Shown here in pieces: positions 36,001 through 45,500 of a stretch of 50,448 nucleotides of DNA. Below the pieces are notes generated by a model. That model ran no database searches, was not told the origin of the DNA, and was given only the letters and a program-made list of their open reading frames with translations. This DNA is from Silene noctiflora (Eukaryota > Streptophyta > Magnoliopsida > Caryophyllales > Caryophyllaceae). Position 1 is the stretch's first letter, and every line of letters begins with the position of its first letter. A program made the translations under genes and the position numbers. The stretch spans positions 98,830 through 149,277 of the forward strand of contig VHZZ01000850.1 in the NCBI GenBank assembly GCA_009801015.1. The letters are read 5' to 3'.

Positions 36001-37012
36001 GCAATGCATGGCCAAAATGGACAAGTTTTTTAGTAACAATCTTGACCAAAATTGCCAATTTTATATGTTGTATTTGGATCTAGGTTTTATTCATAGAAGC
36101 AATAAAAAACATGATTATAACACATCAGTCTTATTTACATCCTTCAGAGTACTAGGGGAAGGTACACAACTCCACCTCAACTTACAGTCCTCACTTCAAT
36201 CCTAGCGTAGTGTAAACTCAAAACTTGATCAATGCCCACAAGCATATAAACTAAGAGACATACTATCAAATAGGAGAGTTGTCCTTCACAGAGAATAATA
36301 ATCTCAGACTACATGATATCTCAAAGCCAACAAATACAAATTACCAACATAACAAAATATACAAACTGAAGACAGATGTTCTTGTTGTAGACTTGAAAAT
36401 CAAGCAAACTTAAATGAAGCCCAAAGCATCACGATAAATTTCATGGTGGGATACAAAGTTGATTGATTAATCAAATATTAATAAAATCTCATCCAAAATA
36501 TCAACAACAAAACTATATTTTGTCGAAAAAAAATTGCCAAATTGAAGGCATTTATATTTATGCTCGAGTAAATTGGAGCAAATAATTCTTTTGAAGACCA
36601 CCATAATTGGTATTTCTGTGGGCGTAAATCTCTTTTATGAAAGGAAGATGAAAAAAAGGAAATAAATTTATTTTAAAATACAACATCAAGCTCGAACCGA
36701 CCACTTTGAATGTACGAGGCACTAGAGCAATGCAGCAACTATATTGGGAGCATGGAATGAACAGGTAAATTCAAAAGGTTTCTCAAAGCCAAAAATGATC
36801 AGCATTTAAGAGGTATACATGTTGAAATATTCACTCTATTGAAGTATACTACATTACTACTACAAGAACGCATGATAAAAATAAAAACCTGAACGGTGAA
36901 AACGATTAAGATTACTAGTACAACACATCATAAGAAAATAAACTAAAAGTGAGAATGATTTTAGACCTTGCTGCTGTTGAGCACCGGATCGATGAGTACG
37001 TTCAAGAGCCAT
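30090..37012 (-). CDS. ARF1: Auxin response factor, ARF1 clade, 14 exons, 664 aa
   Basis: A transcription factor binding auxin response elements (TGTCTC type); ARF1-clade members act mostly as repressors. Exons in minus-strand order: 37012-36967, 35853-35750, 35142-35047, 34957-34901, 34510-34358, 34174-34090, 33676-33586, 33464-33300, 32775-32656, 32565-32490, 32253-32088, 31822-31350, 30941-30751, 30261-30090. Phases are continuous. The B3 domain runs about 120-222 ([20 protein letters not shown], then [20 protein letters not shown]), flanked by dimerisation segments. The ARF-specific region has [14 protein letters not shown] and [20 protein letters not shown] Ser-rich middle region follows. 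The C-terminal PB1 domain (about 542-632) keeps the lysine in CTKVHMHG and the acidic motif [15 protein letters not shown]. The length is close to Arabidopsis ARF1 (665 aa). Intron 7 (33465-33585) begins with GC. Exon 1 encodes only 15 codons and its start is the least certain part. Confidence 0.95.
31095..31280 (-). mobile_element. SINE-like repeat copy in ARF1 intron 12
   Basis: Read on the minus strand the blocks are 'gcaattttcattatgggtca', 'ttcggaagcagtttcttta', 'aggcaaggttgtacatttga' and 'ttgccattgtggcattt', in the same order as the copies at 25795 and 38510. It is diverged and non-coding. Confidence 0.6.
33070..33210 (-). mobile_element. SINE-like repeat copy in ARF1 intron 8
   Basis: On the minus strand it reads 'gacgcaatttttattatgag', 'tcattcggaaagaacctctt' and 'tgtattgtaggctttgtag', matching the core of the copy in intron 12. 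It is truncated relative to that copy. Confidence 0.5.
34200..34236 (+). repeat. Poly(A)/(GA)n microsatellite in ARF1 intron 5
   Basis: About 17 A are followed by eight GA units. On the transcribed (minus) strand this is a (TC)n-T(n) pyrimidine tract ending about 25 bases upstream of the acceptor of exon 6. It may double as the polypyrimidine tract for that splice site. Confidence 0.85.
34735..34865 (+). mobile_element. SINE-like repeat copy in ARF1 intron 4
   Basis: Blocks 'gaagtagcattcattcaatg', 'gattatgggtcattcagtct' and 'acgggtaaggctagctgg' followed by 'tacatccaac' follow the family order, here antisense to the gene. It is diverged. Confidence 0.55.
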
Positions 37013-37052
37013 GAGAAGCTACTACTATATCCACAATAGCACCACAGCTCTC

Positions 37053-37060
37053 TATTTATA
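37053..37060 (-). promoter_or_regulatory. TATA-box-like string upstream of the ARF1 start
   Basis: tataaata on the minus strand lies 41 bases ahead of the ARF1 ATG. If used, transcription would begin only 10-20 bases before the start codon, which is short. A competing leader exon lies at 39417-39690. Confidence 0.35.
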
Positions 37061-37099
37061 GGCACTTCTAGTCTCCTGTATTTTGAAACGTAAAAATAT

Positions 37100-38500
37100 T
37101 TACTGTGAAACGTGCAAAGGGCCTCTAAGAAATGTGTAACAGGTCACTTGGCGTGTTTGGCAGACCAACTCTGAAATACATCAAATCTGACCATCATATT
37201 AAATCTCGGATTGAGACTTGGCTTTGGAATCAGTTGTTGCGGCCTAATCTCGTTCAACACACCATAAAAGCGCCAGATATCGCCTCAAAATGTGATTGCG
37301 GTAACCTTCTAAACCTTTATAAATCAGTCTCTATTCCGTGTCGTGGCCCAGATTTAATACCTTGTATTTGACAGATTTTCTCTGACCACACAACCTATGA
37401 TATAAACATGCAATCCATGATTAGCCACAGTAAATATATACCATAATTTGAAGATAAAAGCACGACAAAGATGATAAATAATGCTTAGTACACATCAAGA
37501 GATAATTAATTATTCACACTTTCCATCCTGCTAAATCAAAAGGTAAAGCACAATTGGCCACATACATCAGCATGCAGAAGCAACCCCGAGTTTAACTTTT
37601 AGCATTAATGAGCGTTAGCGAACAATCCGCATAATAAAACTTTTATCACGAGCTTTGCATTTGCACCCTTACTTTAATCCAAAACTGCCACCTAGTTTTC
37701 TGTGGGCAGGTATTACCCCAAGAAATGAATAACCAACACCACCCATTAACTAAGGGAAGTAGCTAATCTTTAGAAGAATTTAGCAGTTGTACACAATCTT
37801 AAGGATGCCATTCAAATAATACAAGCAGTACACCCAACAACATTTAAGATTTGTTCAATAAGAGGCCCTAAAAATAGAGATATGATGATGCATTTTTAGT
37901 ACAAGATTAGTATTCTTGTTGAAAGGCTCTATACAAATACTCCCAGTTACGCTCAACAGGACTAATCATGTTATTCCCATTATCAACTATGAGAAGTCTA
38001 TAGTGACGGACTTTCAGGTCGTTGTGATGTTATTTACCGTCAAATAATGCTCTATAGTAGAAATCTTTCACTCAAGAACCATTTCTTCAAAATATCACCA
38101 ATATTTTATCATATTTCCATGATCTAATCTATAATACTCGTTACTTTTTGAGAAAAATATGAGATTGATTAGAGTAGTTAGAAATGGTGCATGTATTTGT
38201 CCAAAATATGAGTCATGAAGGAGAAAATCAACACTACTAACATAGAAAATTTACCCGAATTCCAAATTTTGAGAAGTGATGAACTTAAATATCTCGTAAA
38301 CATTATTCAAATTATGTATGATTCATAGGAACCCGTTATTTACCTCCACTACATCTCGATAGAGTGAATTCTCGAATGTTCAACATTTTTGTACCATTTA
38401 CGTGTCACTAATAGAGCAAAGACTCGTTATTCTTTGGTTCTGGAGTGTGATGGAGCAAAATTGTTCACTTTTGCATTTCGTTCTATTGTAAATTAGCAAT
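37100..38500. other. AT-rich stretch upstream of ARF1, no gene recognised
   Basis: No exon or domain was found. It is either promoter/intergenic DNA or, if the leader exon at 39417-39690 is real, most of a 2.4-kb intron in the 5' untranslated region. Confidence 0.5.
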
Positions 38501-38509
38501 CATTTGATT

Positions 38510-38660
38510 CAATTTTGAACATAATTTACATTTAGGATCATCCATAAACAGACTCTTTGTGTTGCTAACACTGAGGTAAGGCTGCGTACATCGGTTTCCT
38601 TTAACTCGCAATATATGGGAGCCCTTGAGACACTGAGGTAATGTAGTCGTTGTTGTTATA
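38510..38660 (+). mobile_element. SINE-like repeat copy upstream of ARF1
   Basis: This is the clearest tail of the family: 'cataaacagactctttgtgt' followed by 'tgctaaca', 'gaggtaaggctgcgtacatc' followed by 'gg', 'gggagcccttgaga' and a tail 'gttgttgtta'. A similar tail-like segment lies at 38755-38845. Confidence 0.6.
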
Positions 38661-38997
38661 GGACCACTAAGCTATATGCGCATCTTAAGTAATGACTTAT
38701 TAGTGGTGAATGCATTTCTTAATATAACTTTCAAGCTCTCTATACTTCCAAATATAGATAATATTAATCCCCTACACTGCCATTGTCGGAAGCCTTTGAG
38801 GAATTGGGATAAGGTTGTCGACGTTGTGATTATTGTTACCATCTATGACTATGAGAGTGGCCATGAGCTACCAAGAGAATAAATGAACAAGCTGCATGAC
38901 TCATGATAGAAATCTATTACCATGAACATCTACTATAGACATCCCAAATAAAATTACACACAGATCTAATCATCACCCCTTCCAATCATCACAAATT

Positions 38998-39105
38998 CTT
39001 GCCTAAGACCGTCTAAACTTAAGACGTACTAATAACTGATTTAAATTAAGGATAAAATGCAACAAGGGCTATGAGAGGTTTTAACTTAAGACGGTCTTAA
39101 GTAAG
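38998..39105. mobile_element. 108-bp 'taagaccgtc' MITE
   Basis: The ends cttgcctaagaccgtc and gacggtcttaagtaag are inverted repeats of 16 bases with two mismatches. The core is AT-rich and non-coding. Confidence 0.65.
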
Positions 39106-39416
39106 ACTTACTATCCAATTATTGATTAAACTGTAAAACACAAGCAGTAAAACAAAAACAAACAAACAAAAAAACATAAATGCACAAAATTTACCCTATT
39201 TCTTATGAATTCTCCAACTGTACTACACAGAACAATCTACTAGCACAACAGTATGAACAATTACTAACTAAATTCCTAATTTTCAAACAAATTTCTCATA
39301 ACTAAGCAAATCCACAAATAAATTACAAAAATGAAAATACAAACAAAATTACAAATTCAAAAAAATACCAACACAATAATATTACCTAATTAACTAATTA
39401 TAAGAGAATTTAGTAC

Positions 39417-39690
39417 CTTAATAGTACTTTTATGGATGATCTGAGCTAAAATTGGATCATAATGACCCATAAACGAAAACAACAAAAAGATCAAATTTTG
39501 AGCACTACCCAGTTGCTAAATTAACCCCAAAGTACAAATTCTTGAATATTCAGTTGAAAAAGGTAAAGAAAAGGAAGTTAATTTATGAGAAAAATTAGGG
39601 TTCTTGAAGAAAAAAGAGGGGTTGGGAAATTGGGGGTAAAATGTTGGAAGTTGAGGGAAAAGATGTGGATTTGGATCGTCTTTGCCTGGT
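39417..39690 (-). other. Candidate 5' leader exon of ARF1
   Basis: Read on the minus strand this is a CT-rich, ATG-poor stretch with 'ttcttcaagaaccctaattt', typical of plant leaders. It ends in a donor-like aag|gtacta at 39417/39416. It holds one ATG (39470) opening 18 codons, MGHYDPILAQIIHKSTIK, up to that donor. If joined to the acceptor tagtag just before the ARF1 ATG, the frame stays open into ARF1. No transcript evidence is available. Confidence 0.4.
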
Positions 39691-39719
39691 CGAAGCCGAC
39701 AGCTCCTTTTCTTACCTTC

Positions 39720-39790
39720 AATTATTATTTTAATTTAATATTTTAATTTAATTTTTTTAATATTTTAATTTAATGTTTTAATATATTGAG
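39720..39790. repeat. AT-only tandem tract
   Basis: Degenerate units of 'attttaatttaat' repeat about five times with essentially no G or C. This is simple-sequence DNA. Confidence 0.7.
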
Positions 39791-39890
39791 TAGTGATAAT
39801 TCAATGTACACAAAGTTTTTTTTAAATATTTTCACTCTCCCACTACACTATTTTGTGGGGCCCAATATAATTGTTGGTTAAAATAGTGAC

Positions 39891-40079
39891 ATAAGTTTTC
39901 ATTTAAGACGGTATTATTCATCTTAAGTTTAACACGTTTCAACTACCATGTCACTTGTGTATATAATAAAAAAATTATTACTTTTTCTATGCATTTTTAT
40001 ATAGTATATAAATGTTACAGTATGTACTTAACTCGTTTTAAATATAAGATGAATAATGTTGTCTTAAGGAAGACTTACT
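39891..40079. mobile_element. 189-bp 'gacggtattattcat' MITE
   Basis: The left arm (39891-39937) and right arm (40030-40079) are inverted copies of about 45 bases sharing taaga(c), attattcatctta and tttaa(a/c)acg. It is non-coding and belongs with the 'gagacggt' family. Confidence 0.7.
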
Positions 40080-41804
40080 GGAAAATTGAATATTTGGATT
40101 CTTATTTGTGATGATTAGTCAAAGAAGAAGAGTTATGACATGTGAAGTTTTTAGGTTTTATTTGTAAAATAGAATTGTTTAATGTTTGTTTTTGTTGTGT
40201 ATAATATGATCTTGTTTTGGTAGTTTGGTGTGAGTGTGTGTGTGACTTGAGGTTAGTCAAGTGGACTAAGATAAATTGTTATGTTACTACCAACCATGCA
40301 ATTAGCCAATTATGGACTTATATGTTACAGTCAACAAGTGGTCTGCTGTATCAAAGTTGGCAGGTGTGAATGATAAAGACCCTTATTTTTTAAATAAATG
40401 GTCGACGTTTAATTCATACCTCTTACGAATGAAAAAATCAAACTTGAGAGATGTCAACCCATTAAATTGCCTTCAGTATCCCGAAGGATATTGAGATTGC
40501 CCCGACTGTTGATAGGGATACTCTAGGTTAATACTAAAAAAAAAAAAGAAAAAAGAAAAAAAAAGGTCATCTATTACGTTTTATATAAAGTTACTGCAAA
40601 TCATGTTCAGAGATTCTGTTTTACAATAAACTTGTATAACAGATGTCAACTAGCTTAGTTGATAAAAGTAATGAGAGGTGTTACTCATGATCTGGGTTTA
40701 GATTCCGATAACATCAAAATCGCTCTTATAACTCCCCTTAAACAAAAAATGTACGGAGTACTATGTAATAAATTTGTGTAGACCTTTGTAGTTGGTGGAT
40801 AAGTATCTGTGTTATATCAAATGGTTATTAGTTTTTAAATTCAATTAAATTATTTCTATACCTAAATATATTTTGTTCTAAATTATTTCGGATTAAAATT
40901 ATATATTTGAAACATTAATTATAGACAAATCATTTATTTGATAAAATAAGGTAGAAAATAATTTAGATTGTGTTTAACAATATTTTTGTAGGATGAGTTA
41001 CAACTGGTTGCAAATTTTTTAACAATTAGGTCATTGTAAATTCTTGGATTTAAGAAAATGAAAGACGAATTCGTGTATATATATATATTCTATAAAATAT
41101 ATCCCCTCCATTTTAATTATTTATATAAATTCCCAGAAATATGCTTTACTACTACGAGATACTGTATTTAATAAAGTCCAATTGTAAATTTGCAATCTAT
41201 ATCATAATTCATAGTATATCTCTTCGTAAACTGAAACTAGATAATCATGATTCATGGCCGCTTCAGCTTAGCAAAGTGCCAAAGTTGTCTACTTCACTCA
41301 CAAATCAATTATAAGCTCATAAACTTACTACTGCCTACTGCCTATGTCTCCTTCATTTCTTAGTAATACTTTAATTGCCTTAGAAATATCGAAAATATAT
41401 GGTTTTTGGAAATGAGGTAACAAACTTAAGTTTAATTTTATTTATTGCTTCAATTTAGGAGTTAGTTTTGGAAATACATTAGTTTTCAATAGAAATGAGG
41501 TATGAGTAGTTTGGCGGGAAAAAATACGTGTTGTGGTTGTTGTTTTATTATTTAGTATAGATAGATAGATTAACAACTTCTATTTCCTTAATCTTTATGT
41601 CAAAACCAAAGACAAAGAAATAATCGGGATAAAGGACGTATTAGAGTATTAGGTTGTTGTCATAATAAGACTATTAAGTGTGAATTATTGGCACATGAAC
41701 TACAATATAAAACAACTTAATTGCTATGAATAATCTTTTCAATCACACAGCAAGTTCTAAAATATCTTTCATACACTTGGGCACCCACAAATTATAGAAC
41801 AAAA
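40080..41804. other. AT-rich intergenic DNA, no gene recognised
   Basis: Contains a poly-A block near 40539-40564, a short (taga)n run near 41559 and a 'tacggagtac' string near 40752. No exon framework or domain was seen. Confidence 0.55.
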
Positions 41805-41912
41805 CTGGTTATACCGTGAGACGGTTCATTTTTATAAAAATAAATATTATTCATCTAATGCTAATAAACGAGTTATCTTTTTACATAATAAAACCATCCC
41901 ACACTATGAGAC
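41805..41912. mobile_element. Short 'gtgagacggtt' MITE
   Basis: The left end ccgtgagacggttcattttt and right end aataaaaccatcccacac pair imperfectly in inverted orientation. The interior has 'aatattattcatct' as in the copy at 39891. It is old and diverged. Confidence 0.45.
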
Positions 41913-42099
41913 GCAATAATGCAATAATTACTGTTGTACGCGCATGCGCTCGTATAATTTCATTAATCAATCACTCAATCAGATATGAATCTTCAATCGT
42001 ACATAAGTACATTGCCAGTTTTGGCACTCTACTTTTATCAGAATCATCTACGTTATGTCGTTATTCCAACCAACTTTTTTTCCCGTAATTGTCGAAAAA

Positions 42100-42360
42100 G
42101 CCGTCCTTTACTCCAGTTCCGAGGAATAGACTGAATTCTCAAGGGACTTTGTGTGGCAAGCAAAGGAGAAGTGAGGTTACTTGTACGCTTACTGTGCCAT
42201 CTCATTCTCGACTGCAGTGACACCCTCAGCTTGACAGCTCAACGAACCTAGCTTACCAACGCGCAGGTGCGTGGTCTTCACATCTACGGACTACTGTTAG
42301 GTATTCTGTCAACAGATTGGTCGTACAATTGAGTAGGGGTTGATAGGGGAAGGGCAGTAT
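42100..42360. other. GC-richer island of unknown origin downstream of SPF30
   Basis: About 250 bases of roughly even base composition sit in AT-rich DNA. Strings such as 'accaacgcgcaggtgcgtgg' do not resemble neighbouring repeats. No long open frame or RNA fold was recognised. It could be an organelle-derived insertion or an exon of an unannotated transcript. Confidence 0.3.
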
Positions 42361-42559
42361 ACGCCAGGAGTACAAATGTCGTTTAAGGAGTCAAAGCATC
42401 GTTTCATAGATAAAAAACTTACAAAGAACAAAACGTAAACAATTTACTAAAATCTCCAAAATAGAATTCTATGATGAAACATTAGACTATAATTCTGTCA
42501 TGAAACGGATGCATAATCGCATATTATAGCAATCGTTAATACACCTAATGACAACGCTC

Positions 42560-45500
42560 TTAATCTTCAGCGTTCTCATTGTCTATGTTTGCACCCTTGA
42601 GATGCAGGTGCTTTTCTCGTCTCTGAAAATCAGTCAATCCCTTCCCACTACCAGTAACTCCAACCTTACCAAACGGATCCTCTGGAGACTTGAAAATGCT
42701 TTCTCGTTTTCGGCCTGAAAAGAAACCAACCTGGGAGGACAGCTTAATTAGACGGCGTAGACAACAAAGAAATATTCCACAAGACGATCAAACATGAAAG
42801 GTAAATATCCCACGCTAGGGAATAGGTATACATCATTCGTATAGAAAAATCCAGGTAAAAAAAATAATACTACCAAACTACAAAACTATTTATGATATCT
42901 ACCACATTACTAGAGATAAAAACTGGATCATAATTCATATCTAACAAGGAAAAGGATAGTTTCTTAAAAGATATTCTGAATAGTCACCGATTTCATTAAT
43001 TCAACATTGCTCTCCAGCTTTTACTAATTCCACTTTGATGACCTAAGCTTTTAAGTACTTCCTCAATTTAATAATGATCAAAGGTTTGAAAAATTCCTAC
43101 TAAGTGACCTAAGTTATAACCTAATCAAAATTCATCTGAATTAATGAAATTTTAATAATGATAATAATGATGCATACAAACTAACATTAAACAACAAATT
43201 AGAGTGACTTTTTACGAACAAGAAAACACTTCATAAGCTTAAAAATATTTGTGAGAATAGTACCATATTTCAGAAGCTAGCAAGTAATAAAAGAGCCAAC
43301 AAGACAAAATACCTTCTTAGCACGCCCTTTAGTAGTTTGGAACTGCTGCCAAGCATTTTGGCGTTTGTTCTGTGTTACTTCAAGTTGCTCAAATCGCATT
43401 TTTGACTTAAACGCATGTAATTTCTTGCGCTTTGCAACTTTCTGTACGTAATAACACCAGAGTTGTCAGAACATTGACTTATGGACAGATGGACAATCAA
43501 CAGTTCAGCACTCTAATACAACAATACAAGCCCTACAATGGCGAAATATTGGACACATAAAAAATAAATGAGATCAATGCAACTTGAACTGCATCTCTGG
43601 AGTTCAGATAGGAAATACTGTAGGACATTGGGAATGTTCATAGCATCATCGAGGATAAAGAACCATTTTTTTTTTTAAAAAAAAAAAGGTCATTGTACCC
43701 AGCAAAATTGCATCTGAAAGGCAGGAACCAACTAGAAAAACCCTACCAACAGCAAACACTTTATAATTTGATCTTCCCTTGAATGCAAAAGATATACTAT
43801 ATATGTAAATAATTACAAAAAATGTGGTTGCATTAGAGGCCATGATTTCCTTGTAAGGATAGCAACTTGGATGGGCAGAAAAGATAGGGATCCATCCCCC
43901 CTCCACCCCAGGCGAGTACTGTGTTCTTTTGACTGCTTTTAAACCACACCCACCAAAAGTAAATCCCATATAACATCGTAAAGAATTGGAAGGAACGCCA
44001 TAGGCCATTCCCCTTCCTTTACCTTTCCCTCAAATTATTGAACCCAAACAAAAATTTAGTGACTTCAGCTAGGGGTACATAGTCCAAGAAAAACATAGGG
44101 CAAACTGTAATATTTGCCCAGAAATACAATTCTCCCAACTTACCACGTCTTCAGGGTCATCAGGATTTACGCGAAGCTTAGCTGGTATGGCTTTAGATTG
44201 AAAATCAGCAGCAGCGGCTTGTGCAATTTTCCTCTTCAAGGCCTGTTTAGTAGCTTCAGCCTCCTTCTCAGCTTCTAACAATGTGTTAACCACCGCACCC
44301 TCTTCCTGAATTGGTCGCACGTTGGCAGGATCTACCTGAAAAGTCCAAGCAGCAATATTAACAATGCTTACATTTTATTCTCTTTGTTAACCACATTCCT
44401 TTAAAAAAAAAAAAAGAAAAAAGACCCGTGCATTTTTGCACGGGTTTAACATTAGTAATTGCAACTAAAAACAGACTTAGATAAAGAAAAATCATACCTC
44501 TTCCTTATTCCCCCATTCGTTGAAGGAAACATAGTAGCCATTTGGAGTGAGAGCTTCAACCGTTGCATCATACCTGCGTATTTAACTCATCAAACACAAA
44601 AAGAGGGTAAAATAGCCAATAAAAAGTAGATTAGTTAGAAAAAAACATGATGTCTGCTTCTCTTACCATTCTCCGTCTTCACTCCAAACTGCTTGAATTT
44701 TTGTACCAACCGCAAACTTGTCATGTTGCTCATGCTAGCAAGAAAGAAAAGGTAATGACATCACTGCTTAAGCAAAGGATAACAATGAAACTATCAATCG
44801 CAGCCAAAGCAATATAATAATGTTGGCTGTTTTTTTAGATAAAAATATGTTCTAAAACATTAATTAGTGTTGAAAATAAGTGCGGTCAAGAGTTTGAGCA
44901 ATAAAGAAAAAGGACTTTTACTCGATAAAAAAGAAAACAGTTAAAGAAGGCTTGTCACTTATTAGTTTTAAAGATGTGTTGGAAATAGAGTCTATGGGTT
45001 ATTACAAACATAGTTTGTCGGGAGAGGGAGAAGGGGAAGACTAGCCAGTCAATAACTCAAGAAGCCAAACGCCCTCAGTGTTCAGTTTTTTTCACTATTC
45101 TGGTTTTCGTATCCAGGAAAGTTCAGTTTTATGCTTTCCAACCAAACTTCAGTTATGGTATAGACATTTTCAACTTGTTTTTCAACATATAAGAAAGGCT
45201 CTTTTTCAAAAGGTGCAGCATCTGAAATTTCTGGCCATCCTCAAAAGTTAGGGGTGCCCTATGTGGCTGTGCCTTCACTAACTAAAGACTAGCAGAAGTC
45301 AGGCCAATGCAGTATGTTCATAGATCATAATGATATTTACCATTTCAAACTGAGATGTTCCACGTGAATTCAACTGTCCATCAGATGTTCCTGCACTCAT
45401 ATCAATGGCTAAAGCAAAATCCTCATTTTGCCTCGCAGTAGCTAGTAATTCTTCCGTTAAATTTATCACCTGCCAAATAATTTGCACCATTAGAGAACTT

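Noticed and set aside
37132-37371. A 79-codon plus-strand frame upstream of ARF1
   Set aside because: There is no domain, no splice context and no leader, so it is treated as chance.
43646-44008. A 120-codon minus-strand frame in SPF30 intron 6
   Set aside because: It is bounded by splice sites of the real exons, contains a poly-Phe/Lys low-complexity end and has no homology I recognise.
44400-44460. Helitron 3' end suggested by the GC-rich hairpin
   Set aside because: The required ctrr terminus is missing at the proper distance and no matching 5' tc end was found.
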